The position numbers and the translations under genes were made by a program. Shown here piece after piece: positions 1 through 9,500 of a stretch of DNA of 64,000 nt. The notes beneath the pieces were generated by a model. The model was not told where the DNA came from. It ran no database searches and saw only the letters and a list, made by a program, of their open reading frames with translations. Within the stretch, counting starts at the first letter, position 1. Each line of letters begins with the position of its first letter. The DNA comes from Pseudoalteromonas luteoviolacea DSM 6061 (GTDB taxonomy: Bacteria; Pseudomonadota; Gammaproteobacteria; Enterobacterales; Alteromonadaceae). Location: NCBI RefSeq assembly GCF_001625655.1, contig NZ_AUYB01000024.1:62001-126000 (forward strand), given 5' to 3'.

Positions 1-375
1 TTTGGGTTGAACGGTGTTGATAAATTTACGAACGGCAAAGGCTAGGTCTAGTGGTAAGTAGCAGACATTAACTGTGTCGCCAAACTGTTTGTGAACTTCA
101 GCTCTGCCTGTGGGCGTGTTGCATGTGATCAAAAATCGCTCATTGGGGTAGTTTTCCTGCAGGCGCTTGATCAAAGGGGATGCCGCGAGCACCTCACCAA
201 CTGAAGCACAATGAATAACAAATCCATTGGGAGAGATTGCATCTGGAACTTGGCCAAATCTTTCAGCAAAATGAGCTCGATAACCTGCGTTTTTTTTCCC
301 TCTGATTTGATATAGATAGAAGGCAATAAGTGGGCTGAGCAGTAACAATAATAATGAGTAAAAGAGTCTGGTCAT
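1..375 (-). CDS. waaA: 3-deoxy-D-manno-octulosonic acid (Kdo) transferase, N-terminal part
   Basis: Read on the minus strand, the first 125 codons are open and run off the left edge of the window, so the C-terminal two thirds are missing. The product begins MTRLFYSLLLLLLSPLIAFY, a single N-terminal membrane anchor, followed by RGKKNAGYRAHFAERFG and HCASVGEVLAASPLIKRL. The SVGE segment with its glutamate is the acceptor-side catalytic region of GT30 Kdo transferases. WaaA adds Kdo to lipid IVA on the inner face of the cytoplasmic membrane. The neighbourhood (heptose synthesis, Kdo kinase, heptosyltransferase) fits LPS core assembly. The ATG is at 373-375. Confidence 0.88.
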   Translation of the reverse strand, partial: MTRLFYSLLLLLLSPLIAFYLYQIRGKKNAGYRAHFAERFGQVPDAISPNGFVIHCASVGEVLAASPLIKRLQENYPNERFLITCNTPTGRAEVHKQFGDTVNVCYLPLDLAFAVRKFINTVQPK

Positions 376-520
376 GGTGAGTAGCGACTATTAAAAGGGT
401 ATTTTAACCCGCTTACGAAATAATGAAAATCACTATAACAATTTTACACATAACCGAGCGTGCTCAAAAGCAGTAAATTTGCTAATATGCTCGCCCTGTT
501 GTGATTTCGAATGAATTAAA

Positions 521-1957
521 ATGTTGTCTATTTCTAAAAGCATATGTTTTGCTGTTTCTCTTCTTGGGCTGAGCTCAACAATGGCCTTCGCAATGCCAAC
601 CGCCTACTTACCTATAGGCAAAGATAAGATACTTGAGTATCAAATTGAAAAAATGTTCACGCTGACTGCGATTACGCCAATGAGTAAGCCTTACCGTATC
701 ACCGAAATCAATCAGCATATTGTGAAACTTGGCAAGATTGACCCGGCATTGCAAGCAAGCATTCGTGCTCGTATTGCCCCCTACTTAGAACGAGATGCAA
801 TTACTCGACGTGGTGTCAAGCTACGCATCGATTCAGGGGATGAACAAAGGCTTGCCAATGACAGAGGTAATTACTCTAGTGAATACGCGGAATTATCACT
901 TGATGGTATTTACCGTGGTAGCGATAACTCATTAATGCAGTTAGGTGCTGAGTATCGTGTGGAAACTGGAAAGCTTATTCAATACAACACCTTTTACGCA
1001 CTAGGTGGAGAGAATTTGCAATTAAATCTAGGCTACAAGGAGCATTGGTTCTCGCCATTTAAGCATTCTGCTCAAGTATATTCTACCAATGCAAAAGCCC
1101 CTCTATCCGTTTCAGTTGGTTTGAATACACCTTTGCAAAATTGGTGGAATTTTGACTTTGAATTATTTTATGCAGAATTGGAACAAGTAGATAAAGGAAT
1201 ACATTATCAGGGCAAACTGCACGATGGCACGCCAAAACTTGCTGGTACGCACATTAGCATAGAGCCGTTAAAAAACTGGAAGCTGGGTATCAATCGAGTG
1301 ATGCAGTTTGGTGGTGGTCCGCGCAAAGTTGACTTTAAAGATGTTTTTAAAGCTTATTTTGACCCTGCAGGCAGTGATAATAGTGGATTGACAGGTGGCA
1401 CTGACAATGAATTGGGTGACCAGTGGGCAACAGTCACTACATCGTTTAAGACAAATTGGGTAACGCCAGTGGAGTGGTATATTGAGCATGGTGGAGAAGA
1501 TACCCGTGAGCACAAGAATTACTTATTCGGCAATTCAGTAACGAGCTTTGGTGCGTATGTTCCAAGGTTAACTAAAGATATATCACTAAGATATGAATAC
1601 TCGGATATCAGCGAGCTTTGGTACACACATCATATATATCCGCGTAAAGGCAATAGCATAGATGACTTTGTATTGGGTCACTTTGCAAGCAATCATCGCA
1701 ATTTTAATCATGGTGTTGCGACGACCAGTCAAGTTTTAGAAGTAAACTATTTCGAAAGCTTAGATTCAATGTGGAGTATCAAATTAACCAGTGTTGAAAA
1801 CCAGCCGAACGAAAATTTTGAATACAAAAAAATGAATGAAGTTAAGCTGTCAAACACTAGAAAAATTAGTAGTTACCAAGTAGAAACTAGCCTCACAGCG
1901 GGCAAAGATGTTTATGGCGAGAATTACACTTGGCTTTCAGTCAATGTATACTGGTAA
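521..1957 (+). CDS. Wzi-family capsule assembly outer-membrane protein
   Basis: A 478-residue exported protein. Residues 1-24 form a signal peptide ending in AFA, followed by MPTAYLPIG. The rest has the pattern of the capsule-assembly Wzi family: an N-terminal helical part, then alternating aromatic/hydrophobic strands such as SAQVYSTNAKAPLSVSVG and a C-terminal strand ending WLSVNVYW, as in outer-membrane beta-barrels that end in an aromatic residue. Wzi is a lectin-like barrel that holds capsule or group IV polysaccharide on the surface. No wza/wzb/wzc genes are nearby, so it stands alone between waaA and gmhA. The family call is from overall sequence resemblance; the polysaccharide is unknown. 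There is no good Shine-Dalgarno sequence before the ATG. Confidence 0.75.
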   Translation: MLSISKSICFAVSLLGLSSTMAFAMPTAYLPIGKDKILEYQIEKMFTLTAITPMSKPYRITEINQHIVKLGKIDPALQASIRARIAPYLERDAITRRGVKLRIDSGDEQRLANDRGNYSSEYAELSLDGIYRGSDNSLMQLGAEYRVETGKLIQYNTFYALGGENLQLNLGYKEHWFSPFKHSAQVYSTNAKAPLSVSVGLNTPLQNWWNFDFELFYAELEQVDKGIHYQGKLHDGTPKLAGTHISIEPLKNWKLGINRVMQFGGGPRKVDFKDVFKAYFDPAGSDNSGLTGGTDNELGDQWATVTTSFKTNWVTPVEWYIEHGGEDTREHKNYLFGNSVTSFGAYVPRLTKDISLRYEYSDISELWYTHHIYPRKGNSIDDFVLGHFASNHRNFNHGVATTSQVLEVNYFESLDSMWSIKLTSVENQPNENFEYKKMNEVKLSNTRKISSYQVETSLTAGKDVYGENYTWLSVNVYW

Positions 1958-2020
1958 AACACGGGTAATTATAAAAAGTTAGGTCCAGTATTTGGACTGG
2001 TTACAATATTAAGGATCACT

Positions 2021-2614
2021 ATGTCTGTTAATGACCAAATAGCAAACAGCTACTTAGACAGCTTAAATCGCCATATGGCGCTGTTCTCTAAAATGGCGGA
2101 CTATCACGATGAGTCTGTAGAGCTTCTTAGACAATGTCAAAAAACACTACAAGCTGGTGGAAAGGTAATTTGGTTCGGTAATGGTGGTAGTGCAGCAGAT
2201 GCACAACATCTCGCTGCAGAGTTTGTCGTGCGTTATAAGTTAGAACGTGGTCCGTTGGCATCGATTGCTTTGACGACAGACACATCTATCTTAACGGCAC
2301 ACAGTAACGACTATCACTTTAATACAGTTTTCGAAAGACAAGTACAGGCACTTTGTAAGCCTGAAGATCTGGTTATTGGCCTAACAACGTCAGGCACCAG
2401 TGAAAATATAAACTTGGCGCTCGCTGCAGCCAATGAAATTGGTGCCTATACAGTTGCGTTAACTGGCCGAACAGGTGGTGTAGTTAAAGATATTGCTAAG
2501 TTACCTATCATTATTAATTTTGATGAAACCGCGAGAATTCAGGAAGCCCATATGTTTATAGGACATTGGCTTTGTGAAGCTGTGGATTTGTTGATTGCGG
2601 AGCAAAATAAATGA
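2021..2614 (+). CDS. gmhA: Sedoheptulose 7-phosphate isomerase
   Basis: A 197-residue SIS-domain protein, close to the usual 192-197. The phosphate-binding segments [19 protein letters not shown] (about residues 51-69) and [11 protein letters not shown] (about 123-133) are diagnostic, and the C-terminal [16 protein letters not shown] carries the conserved Glu and His of the zinc site. It converts sedoheptulose 7-phosphate to D-glycero-D-manno-heptose 7-phosphate, the first step to ADP-heptose for the LPS core. The start has a good AAGGA ribosome site. Its last four bases overlap the start of hldE (ATGA), so the two are translationally coupled. Confidence 0.95.
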   Translation: MSVNDQIANSYLDSLNRHMALFSKMADYHDESVELLRQCQKTLQAGGKVIWFGNGGSAADAQHLAAEFVVRYKLERGPLASIALTTDTSILTAHSNDYHFNTVFERQVQALCKPEDLVIGLTTSGTSENINLALAAANEIGAYTVALTGRTGGVVKDIAKLPIIINFDETARIQEAHMFIGHWLCEAVDLLIAEQNK

Positions 2615-4059
2615 ATCTGAGTGCCTTACAAAACCTTCACAGTGCAAATGTCTTAGTTGTAGGCGACGTGATGCTAGATCGATACTGGCACGGAGATACC
2701 GGCCGGATTTCACCAGAAGCCCCAGTGCCTGTGGTGAAGGTCAGCAGCTTGGAAGATAAAGCTGGTGGTGCAGCAAATGTTGCCAAAAACATCGCGCACT
2801 TAGATGGAAAAGTAGGGCTATTGGGTCTGATAGGGAAAGACGATAACGGAGAGAAATTAGTTAATATCCTTCAAGCTGAAAGTATTGATTCTCAATTGGT
2901 TACCGTGGACTCATTACCAACCATTGCCAAGATGCGCGTGATCAGTCGTCATCAGCAAGTAGTACGGCTTGACCTAGAAGAGCCATTTGAAAAAGAGCAC
3001 AGTAGATTGTTAACAAAACAATTAGAGGCCGTAATAGACAATTACGACTTTATTTTGTTTTCTGATTACAACAAAGGTGCATTGGCTGATATTCAAGCAA
3101 TGATTAAAATTGCTAAAGAAGCAGGCAAAACCGTATTAGTCGATCCTAAGATGAGTGATTTATCATTCTACAAAGGTGCAGACTTCATCACGCCAAATTT
3201 GAATGAGTTTAAGCTGGCAGGTGGTAATGCCACAACAGAGGAAGCTTTAACTGACAGCGCTCGTAAGCTGATTTTGGAATCAGGGGTCAAAGCGATGCTG
3301 CTCACTCGATCAGAGCAGGGGATGTCTCTAATTACTGAAACGGAAAAGTATGATTTCCCAGCGCAAGTTCTTGAGGTCAGTGATGTAACTGGTGCTGGCG
3401 ATACCGTTATTGCAACTCTAACGACCATGCTTGGTGCGGGAATGAGTGCTAAGGATGCTGTCGAAATGGCCAATTTGGCTGCAGGTATTGTGGTTGGAAA
3501 GCTGGGGGCAGCAACGGTTTCACCTGAAGAGTTAAGCGCCAAACTGGGTCAATATTTGAGAGCGACGGGGGAGCACTACCAAACACCATTCGAAGATGTT
3601 TTGCAACATATCGAGTTTGCTAAACAAAATGGTGAAAAAATAGTGTTTACGAACGGCTGCTTTGATATTTTGCATGCTGGTCATGTACGTTATCTTGCGC
3701 AAGCAAAAGCGATGGGTGATAGACTCGTTGTCGGTTTGAACAATGATGATTCTATTGCACGTTTAAAAGGCGAGGATAGGCCAATTAATCCATTGAATGA
3801 GCGGGCGATGGTTTTGTCAGCATTGGCATCTGTGGATTGGGTAATTCCGTTTGGTAAAGTTGAAGAAAATGACACACCAGCAAACCTTATTGCGTCAATT
3901 AGCCCAGATATATTGGTGAAAGGCGGCGATTATAAAGTAGAAGAGATCGCCGGCGCTGATCATGTTTTGAGTCATGGTGGACAAGTAGAAGTGTTGTCAT
4001 TCCTAGATGGCTGCTCCACTTCTAACGTCATCAAGAAAGCGCGTTTAACCAAAAGTTAG
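2611..4059 (+). CDS. hldE: Bifunctional heptose 7-phosphate kinase / heptose 1-phosphate adenylyltransferase
   Basis: A 482-residue two-domain enzyme. Residues 1 to about 320 are a PfkB/ribokinase-type kinase, with [13 protein letters not shown] near the start and the catalytic [13 protein letters not shown] motif. From about residue 345 to the end is a cytidylyltransferase-like domain with [17 protein letters not shown], which carries the HxGH nucleotide-binding motif. The kinase makes heptose 1,7-bisphosphate and the transferase makes ADP-heptose after GmhB removes the 7-phosphate. It overlaps gmhA by four bases at its start. Its stop overlaps the stop of the convergent kdkA gene by four bases, so no independent terminator separates them. 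Confidence 0.96.
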   Translation: MNLSALQNLHSANVLVVGDVMLDRYWHGDTGRISPEAPVPVVKVSSLEDKAGGAANVAKNIAHLDGKVGLLGLIGKDDNGEKLVNILQAESIDSQLVTVDSLPTIAKMRVISRHQQVVRLDLEEPFEKEHSRLLTKQLEAVIDNYDFILFSDYNKGALADIQAMIKIAKEAGKTVLVDPKMSDLSFYKGADFITPNLNEFKLAGGNATTEEALTDSARKLILESGVKAMLLTRSEQGMSLITETEKYDFPAQVLEVSDVTGAGDTVIATLTTMLGAGMSAKDAVEMANLAAGIVVGKLGAATVSPEELSAKLGQYLRATGEHYQTPFEDVLQHIEFAKQNGEKIVFTNGCFDILHAGHVRYLAQAKAMGDRLVVGLNNDDSIARLKGEDRPINPLNERAMVLSALASVDWVIPFGKVEENDTPANLIASISPDILVKGGDYKVEEIAGADHVLSHGGQVEVLSFLDGCSTSNVIKKARLTKS

Positions 4060-4784
4060 TTTGTACTTACGTTATTTTGGTAGGCATCCACTAAAGTTTG
4101 CCAATCTTCTTCTGTAAAAAAGAATGTCGGCCATTTGCCGGCTTCTTTTTTGAATGACCTTTTTAACCTATCTAAATTAGATTGCTGCCACTCTTTTTCA
4201 GGAGGGCGTATGTTACCTTTATCAAAGTCAATCAAATAGACCTTTCCTGCCTGATCAAACAATATGTTGTTTATATTCAAGTCGTCGTGATAAACGCCTT
4301 TGCGATGAAACTGAGCAATGGCAATGCCCACAGAGGTTAGCTCATGAATTGAAAGCGCTTGCTGTTGCAGCTTCTCACATAAGCTTTTAGCGCCAGTAAT
4401 TGCCTCTGTCATGATATCGGCACGGTAAATACCAAATCTCACTTCGACATTGGCTGCAATAGGCTTTGGTACAGGCAAGTTAAGGGCGTCTAGCGCCGAT
4501 AAAAGCTTAAACTCTTGAAAGACACGTGTATTCTCAAGACCAGTGTAAAGGTATTGATCGGACAGTAACTTACCAATCAAACCACCTCGCCAGTAATGTT
4601 TGAGTACAGCGACTTGATCGCCATGGTACTTTACAAACCAAGCAGCTGCACGACCTTGTTTACTGGTAACAATGGCATTTTGATCGCGCCAATACTGAAC
4701 GTTAAACCACTTGTGGTGAATATCTAACTGAGAGTTTTCAGGCAACAATAAGTACTGATTATTTGTTTTTTCTACCTTGAGCAT
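4056..4784 (-). CDS. kdkA: Kdo kinase
   Basis: A 242-residue protein-kinase-like enzyme. The catalytic loop [13 protein letters not shown] and the metal-binding LIDFDKG are the HxDLN/DFD motifs of the KdkA/RfaP group. The N-terminal half has [22 protein letters not shown], typical of Kdo kinases. KdkA phosphorylates the Kdo residue of Kdo-lipid A. It is transcribed against hldE and away from the following glycosyltransferase, with 129 bp between the two divergent starts. RfaP-like heptose kinases share the fold, but the N-terminal signature and the waaA/heptose context favour KdkA. No strong ribosome-binding site is visible. Confidence 0.88.
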   Translation of the reverse strand: MLKVEKTNNQYLLLPENSQLDIHHKWFNVQYWRDQNAIVTSKQGRAAAWFVKYHGDQVAVLKHYWRGGLIGKLLSDQYLYTGLENTRVFQEFKLLSALDALNLPVPKPIAANVEVRFGIYRADIMTEAITGAKSLCEKLQQQALSIHELTSVGIAIAQFHRKGVYHDDLNINNILFDQAGKVYLIDFDKGNIRPPEKEWQQSNLDRLKRSFKKEAGKWPTFFFTEEDWQTLVDAYQNNVSTN

Positions 4785-4913
4785 GTTTTACAGAGCAAAG
4801 GACAATATGCGGCAAGTTTAGCGACTTTTTGACAAGAGTAAAATGCACAAGTGTTGCAAATCAGAGCGATTAATTTAAGATCGGGCGTTCATAAAATTAC
4901 TTGGTAGGGCTGC

Positions 4914-5957
4914 GTGTCTAATTCTCTCTCTTCTATTTGTATTTTAAGGTTGTCTGCAATTGGTGACGTATGCCATGCCGTGTCAGCTGTACAAGCGATT
5001 CAAAGGGCTCACCCTCAAGCTAAGATTACCTGGGTGATAGGCAAAGTAGAAGCTATGTTACTGGCCGATTTGCCTGGCGTTGAATTTGTTATTTTTGATA
5101 AAAAACGCGGTAAAGCGGCGTTTAAAGATCTTAAATCGCATTTTAAGGGTCGTAAATTTGATGTGTTGCTTCATATGCAAGTCGCATTTAGAGCAAATAT
5201 TGCCGCTTTACAGATTCCAGCAAAGGTAAAGATTGGTTTTGATAAAGGACGTTCGAAAGAGCTTCATTCTCTATTTGTGAATCAACGCATCTTGCCTCAA
5301 GAGGCTCCTCATGTTTTAGAAGGCTTTCACAATTTCGCCCGTGCCATAGGCGCTGACGCTGAACAAGTGAGTTGGGAAATGCCTTATACTGAAGAGCACG
5401 AGTCCCAAGCCCAAGCGCTACTTAAGGGAATGAGTAAGATCTTTGTTATTTCTTCGGCTGCAAGTAAAAAAGAGCGCAACTGGTTACCAGAACGCTATGC
5501 TGCTTTAGCTGACTACGCAGCATCACAAGGGTTCAATGTGGTTATCACTGGCGGACCGACTGATATGGAGCGCGAGCTTAGCGGTGCCATTATTAGTCAT
5601 GCAAATTGTGAAATCACTAACTTAGTAGGAAAAACTCAGTTAAAGACACTGTTGTGTGTGTTAAAACAAGCCAAGCTCGTATTGGCTCCTGATACAGGGC
5701 CTGCCCATATGGCGGTAACTGTGGGCACGCCAGTGATAGGTTTGTATGCACACTCCAACCCAAAGCGTACAGGACCGTATTTGTACCAACAGTATGTTGT
5801 TGAGGTGTATCATAAAAACTTGCTTGCTCAAAAGGGTAAAACAGCCGCAGAGCTGCCTTGGGGCACTCGCGTTAAAGGGGAAAACCTTATGGCCCAAATT
5901 GATGTTGACTCGGTTAAGTCTATGTTTGATACGGTAGTAGAACAAGAGCAGTTATGA
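4914..5957 (+). CDS. GT9-family LPS heptosyltransferase
   Basis: A 347-residue two-lobed GT-B glycosyltransferase of family 9. It begins ICILRLSAIGDVCHAVSAVQAIQ, the ADP-heptose transferase N-terminus, and has the nucleotide-sugar site LVLAPDTGPAHMAVTVGTPVIGLYAHSNPKRTGPY in the second lobe. It should transfer heptose from ADP-heptose to the inner core or to a core sugar at the cytoplasmic membrane. I cannot tell WaaC, WaaF and other GT9 members apart from sequence alone, so no symbol is given. The start is GTG with only a weak upstream AGGG. The stop overlaps the gmhB start (ATGA). Confidence 0.85.
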   Translation: MSNSLSSICILRLSAIGDVCHAVSAVQAIQRAHPQAKITWVIGKVEAMLLADLPGVEFVIFDKKRGKAAFKDLKSHFKGRKFDVLLHMQVAFRANIAALQIPAKVKIGFDKGRSKELHSLFVNQRILPQEAPHVLEGFHNFARAIGADAEQVSWEMPYTEEHESQAQALLKGMSKIFVISSAASKKERNWLPERYAALADYAASQGFNVVITGGPTDMERELSGAIISHANCEITNLVGKTQLKTLLCVLKQAKLVLAPDTGPAHMAVTVGTPVIGLYAHSNPKRTGPYLYQQYVVEVYHKNLLAQKGKTAAELPWGTRVKGENLMAQIDVDSVKSMFDTVVEQEQL

Positions 5958-6511
5958 AGCACAAAGCACTTTTTTTAGATAGAGATGGCGTAATAAACCA
6001 CGATCATGCCTATGTGCATACCATTGATGAGTTTGAATTTATCGAGGGTGTGTTTGAAGCATGTCAGCAATTTAGTAGGCGAGGGTACAAAATTATTGTG
6101 GTGACAAACCAGTCAGGTATTGGAAGAGGTTACTATGATGAGCAACAATTCAGCCTTTTAAGTAAATGGATGTGCGAGCAATTTGCAACGCATCACGTAG
6201 AGATTGATGGCGTGTATTTTTGTCCTCATCACCCCAAAAAGGCTTTACCTAAGTACTTGCGAGCATGTGATTGCCGTAAGCCCGAGCCTGGTATGTTACT
6301 TCAAGCGATCAAAGACCATGACATTGATCCGGCGCAAAGCATCATGGTTGGTGACAAAGTATCTGATTTAGGCGCAGCAAAAGCGGCTGGGGTGACAACA
6401 AAAATATTGGTGAGATCAGGGCAGACATTTGATGAGGCCAGTACTGCTGAAGCTGACTTTGTATGCGATGCATTGTCCGATGTGCCCAATATTGTGTTTA
6501 AAAGCGCATAA
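5954..6511 (+). CDS. gmhB: D-glycero-beta-D-manno-heptose 1,7-bisphosphate 7-phosphatase
   Basis: A 185-residue HAD-superfamily phosphatase. The nucleophile motif is FLDRDGVINHDHAYVH (DxDG) near the N-terminus, followed by VVTNQSGIGRGYY. The zinc-binding CPHHP...CDCRKPEPGML lies in the middle and MVGDKVSDLGAAKAAG near the C-terminus. This is the standard GmhB architecture and length. It completes the ADP-heptose pathway together with gmhA and hldE upstream. It is coupled to the heptosyltransferase by a four-base overlap. About 308 bp without a protein gene follow. Confidence 0.94.
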   Translation: MKHKALFLDRDGVINHDHAYVHTIDEFEFIEGVFEACQQFSRRGYKIIVVTNQSGIGRGYYDEQQFSLLSKWMCEQFATHHVEIDGVYFCPHHPKKALPKYLRACDCRKPEPGMLLQAIKDHDIDPAQSIMVGDKVSDLGAAKAAGVTTKILVRSGQTFDEASTAEADFVCDALSDVPNIVFKSA

Positions 6512-6688
6512 ATATTTACAGTTGGGTAAAACAAGATAATCACAATTCGTGCATTTAGCTGACGAACCTTTTAAAATATACTCAAGTTATGTAACGCATT
6601 CATACAAAAACTGAGCTTTGAGCTTGGGTATGACTTTTCATTTGGTGTGTATCCTATATTTGTAGATTTACTCTAAACTCTGACGTCT

Positions 6689-6748
6689 AACGAATGATGG
6701 AAAAACAAGAGTGGTTAACCTAATGGGTTAGCGACTATGTGATTCGTT
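6689..6748 (+). promoter_or_regulatory. Nested inverted repeats in the leader of kbl-tdh
   Basis: The 308 bp between gmhB and kbl (6512-6819) hold no convincing ORF. Within them, AACGAAT (6689-6695) is complementary to ATTCGTT (6742-6748), and inside that pair GTTAACC (6714-6720) can fold with GGTTAGC (6726-6732) around a 5-base loop, with one G-U pair. An RNA made from upstream of this point would form a two-stem element about 70 bases before the kbl start. No T-run follows, so it is not an intrinsic terminator. The role is unknown; glycine-riboswitch core sequences are not present. Confidence 0.35.
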
Positions 6749-6819
6749 ATTCAGACAGTGTGTTTAGTACTTAGGCAAAGTAATGTATACACACTCCGTG
6801 CAACCAATGGAGACTCTAC

Positions 6820-8016
6820 ATGAGAGCAGCGGCATTTTACAGCCAACTTCAACAACAAATAGAAGAAGTAAAAGCTGAAGGTTTATATAAAAAAGAACGT
6901 ATTATCACTTCACAGCAACAAGCTGAAATTGCGGTTTCAACAGGTGAAAGTGTAATCAATTTTTGTGCAAACAATTATTTAGGCTTAGCAAACCACCCAG
7001 AGCTGATTGAAGCTGCAAAACAGGGGCTTTCTGATCACGGTTTTGGCGTTGCCTCGGTACGTTTCATTTGTGGTACGCAAGATATTCACAAGACGTTGGA
7101 AGAAAAAATCAGCGCATTCCTAAAAACTGAAGATACGATTTTATACTCTTCATGCTTTGATGCGAATGCAGGCTTATTCGAAACAATTTTAGGCCCAGAA
7201 GATGCGATTATTTCAGATTCATTGAATCATGCCTCAATTATTGATGGGGTTCGTCTATGTAAAGCGAAACGCTTCCGTTACGCGAACAACGACATGGCAG
7301 ATCTAGAGCAGCAGTTAATTGCAGCGACTGAAGCAGGTGCAAAGACTAAGCTGATTGCGACTGATGGCGTGTTTTCAATGGATGGTGTGATCTGTAACCT
7401 TAAAGCTGTGTGTGATCTTGCAGATAAGTATGACGCTTTGGTAATGGTTGACGATTCTCACGCTGTAGGTTTTGTTGGTGAGAATGGTGCTGGTACCCCA
7501 GAGTACTGTGGTGTTATGGACCGTGTTGACATCATTACTGGTACTTTGGGTAAAGCGTTAGGTGGTGCATCTGGTGGTTACACATCTGGTAAAAAAGAAA
7601 TCGTTGAGTGGTTACGTCAACGTTCACGTCCATACTTATTCTCTAACTCATTAGCACCATCAATCGTTACGGCCTCTATTCGTGTATTAGATATGCTAAA
7701 AGACGGCAAAGAGCTGCGTGAAAAACTATGGGAGAATGCAGCGCATTTCCGTACAGAGATGGAAGCAGCAGGCTTTACATGTGCAGGTAAAGATCATGCA
7801 ATTATTCCTGTAATGCTTGGCGATGCGAAAGTTGCGGCAGAGATGTCAGATAGACTACTTGCAGAAGGTATTTATGTAATTGGTTTCTCGTACCCTGTCG
7901 TTCCAAAGGGTCAAGCACGTATCCGTACACAAATCTCAGCTGCACATACTAAAGAGCAGTTAGATAAGGCTATCGCTGCATTTATCCGCATTGGTAAAGA
8001 TTTAGGTGTGATTTAA
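6820..8016 (+). CDS. kbl: Glycine C-acetyltransferase (2-amino-3-ketobutyrate CoA ligase)
   Basis: A 398-residue PLP enzyme of the alpha-oxoamine synthase family, the same length as E. coli Kbl. The PLP lysine lies in [17 protein letters not shown], and the substrate/cofactor segments [31 protein letters not shown] and [11 protein letters not shown] are all present. It cleaves 2-amino-3-oxobutyrate with CoA to glycine and acetyl-CoA. It comes before tdh, which makes its substrate, and the two form the threonine-degradation operon. The ribosome site is TGGAGA a few bases before the ATG. Confidence 0.97.
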   Translation: MRAAAFYSQLQQQIEEVKAEGLYKKERIITSQQQAEIAVSTGESVINFCANNYLGLANHPELIEAAKQGLSDHGFGVASVRFICGTQDIHKTLEEKISAFLKTEDTILYSSCFDANAGLFETILGPEDAIISDSLNHASIIDGVRLCKAKRFRYANNDMADLEQQLIAATEAGAKTKLIATDGVFSMDGVICNLKAVCDLADKYDALVMVDDSHAVGFVGENGAGTPEYCGVMDRVDIITGTLGKALGGASGGYTSGKKEIVEWLRQRSRPYLFSNSLAPSIVTASIRVLDMLKDGKELREKLWENAAHFRTEMEAAGFTCAGKDHAIIPVMLGDAKVAAEMSDRLLAEGIYVIGFSYPVVPKGQARIRTQISAAHTKEQLDKAIAAFIRIGKDLGVI

Positions 8017-8020
8017 TAGC

Positions 8021-8042
8021 TAGGTGCCTTTTTTGGCACCTA
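8021..8042 (+). other. Intercistronic hairpin between kbl and tdh
   Basis: TAGGTGCC and GGCACCTA form a perfect 8-bp stem around six T residues. Only a weakly T-rich ACTTTCT follows, and tdh begins 21 bases later. This could reduce read-through into tdh or protect the kbl message 3' end. It is not a canonical terminator because the T-run is in the loop. Confidence 0.6.
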
Positions 8043-8062
8043 CTTTCTAACGAGTGAATATT

Positions 8063-9091
8063 ATGAAAGCATTATCCAAGTTGAAAGCTGAAGAAGGGAT
8101 CTGGATGACAGATGTGCCAAAACCAGAAATGGGGCACAATGACTTACTAATCAAGATCCGTAAAACAGCTATCTGTGGTACGGATGTCCATATTTACAAA
8201 TGGGATGAGTGGTCGCAAAATACAATTCCTACGCCAATGGTTGTTGGCCATGAGTATGTCGGTGAAATTGTTGATATGGGACAAGAGGTGCGAGGATTCA
8301 GTGTTGGAGACCGCGTATCTGGTGAAGGTCATATTACGTGTGGGCACTGCCGTAACTGTCGCGCAGGACGCGTTCATTTATGTCGCAACACCGTAGGTGT
8401 TGGTGTCAATAGAGAAGGTTCATTCGCCGAGTACCTTGTTATCCCTGCATATAATGCATTTAAGATTCCTGATAATATTTCTGATGAATTAGCCTCTATT
8501 TTTGACCCATTTGGTAATGCAGTTCACACAGCACTATCATTCGATTTAGTTGGTGAAGACGTATTGATTACTGGTGCAGGACCAATTGGTATTATGGCTG
8601 CTGCAGTGGCTAAGCACGTTGGTGCCCGTCACGTTGTAATCACAGACGTTAATGAGTATCGCCTTGAATTAGCAAGAAAAATGGGCGCTACCAAGGCTGT
8701 AAATGTTGCTACAGAAAAGCTAGAAGATGTTATGCAAGAATTAGGCATGACCGAAGGTTTTGATGTTGGTTTAGAAATGTCTGGTGTGCCAGTTGCTTTC
8801 AATAGCATGCTCAATAACATGAACCATGGTGGCAAGATTGCTATGTTGGGTATTCCACCGAGCGATATGGCTGTCGATTGGAATCAAGTTATTTTCAAAG
8901 GCCTTGTTATCAAAGGTATTTATGGACGAGAAATGTTTGAAACTTGGTACAAGATGGCAAGCCTTATTCAATCTGGCTTAAACCTTGACCCTATCATTAC
9001 GCATGAATTCCATGTGGATGATTTCCAAAAAGGTTTTGATACAATGATCTCTGGCCAATCGGGCAAAGTGATTTTAAACTGGACTGAATAA
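8063..9091 (+). CDS. tdh: L-threonine 3-dehydrogenase
   Basis: A 342-residue zinc-dependent medium-chain dehydrogenase (E. coli Tdh has 341). I chose the ATG at 8063 because the protein then begins [17 protein letters not shown] exactly as in E. coli; an upstream in-frame GTG at 8054 would add three residues. Catalytic zinc ligands are in ICGTDVHIY and GHEYVGE, the four-cysteine structural zinc site in [15 protein letters not shown], and the NAD site in [13 protein letters not shown]. It oxidises threonine to 2-amino-3-oxobutyrate, the Kbl substrate. Confidence 0.97.
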   Translation: MKALSKLKAEEGIWMTDVPKPEMGHNDLLIKIRKTAICGTDVHIYKWDEWSQNTIPTPMVVGHEYVGEIVDMGQEVRGFSVGDRVSGEGHITCGHCRNCRAGRVHLCRNTVGVGVNREGSFAEYLVIPAYNAFKIPDNISDELASIFDPFGNAVHTALSFDLVGEDVLITGAGPIGIMAAAVAKHVGARHVVITDVNEYRLELARKMGATKAVNVATEKLEDVMQELGMTEGFDVGLEMSGVPVAFNSMLNNMNHGGKIAMLGIPPSDMAVDWNQVIFKGLVIKGIYGREMFETWYKMASLIQSGLNLDPIITHEFHVDDFQKGFDTMISGQSGKVILNWTE

Positions 9092-9108
9092 GCCAATTAA
9101 ATATATTA

Positions 9109-9155
9109 CACTCGTTGAGTGTTGTTGCGGTTAGCTAGGAGATGGTTGGCCGCAA
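9109..9155 (+). terminator. Tandem hairpins after tdh, possible terminator
   Basis: CACTC-GTT-GAGTG (9109-9121) is followed by a longer stem, TTGCGGTTAGC (9125-9135) pairing with GTTGGCCGCAA (9145-9155) through eleven pairs including some G-U. A clear T-run does not follow, so termination is uncertain. The element separates tdh from glpE. Confidence 0.4.
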
Positions 9156-9182
9156 TTATAAAAGCTTTTTAAAGAGAGTAAG

Positions 9183-9500
9183 ATGTCTTTTAAACATATC
9201 ACTATTGAGCAAACCCATGAGATGATGTCTCGAGAAGATGTCGTGATTGCAGATATCCGAGATCCAAATTCTTTTGCAACGGGTCACATTCCTGGTTCTG
9301 AACATCTCTCAAATGAAAATCTTGCCCGATTTATGCAAGAAAAAGAGTTTGAGCAACCGATCATCATAGTGTGTTATCACGGAATTAGTTCTCAAAGTGC
9401 TGCAAATTATTTGGTCGAGCAGGGCTTTGAAGATGTTTACAGTATGGATGGTGGATTTACCCAATGGGAGCAGTCCCAACCAGACAGTATTGAAAGATGA
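9183..9500 (+). CDS. glpE: Thiosulfate sulfurtransferase GlpE (single-domain rhodanese)
   Basis: A 105-residue rhodanese domain with the active-site loop CYHGISS (Cys at about residue 64) and the conserved IADIRDPNSFATGHIPGS and YSMDGGFTQWE. This matches E. coli GlpE (CYHGNSS) in length and motifs. It transfers sulfane sulfur from thiosulfate to cyanide or other thiophilic acceptors in the cytoplasm. It overlaps glpG by four bases, the same glpE-glpG pairing as in enterobacteria, but glpR and glpD are absent here. An AGAGAGTAAG precedes the ATG. Confidence 0.93.
   Translation: MSFKHITIEQTHEMMSREDVVIADIRDPNSFATGHIPGSEHLSNENLARFMQEKEFEQPIIIVCYHGISSQSAANYLVEQGFEDVYSMDGGFTQWEQSQPDSIER

Noticed and set aside
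1268..1513. Many 60-125 codon open frames antisense to or inside genes, such as this one in wzi
   Set aside because: They lie over well-conserved genes in other frames, lack ribosome sites and show no family features.
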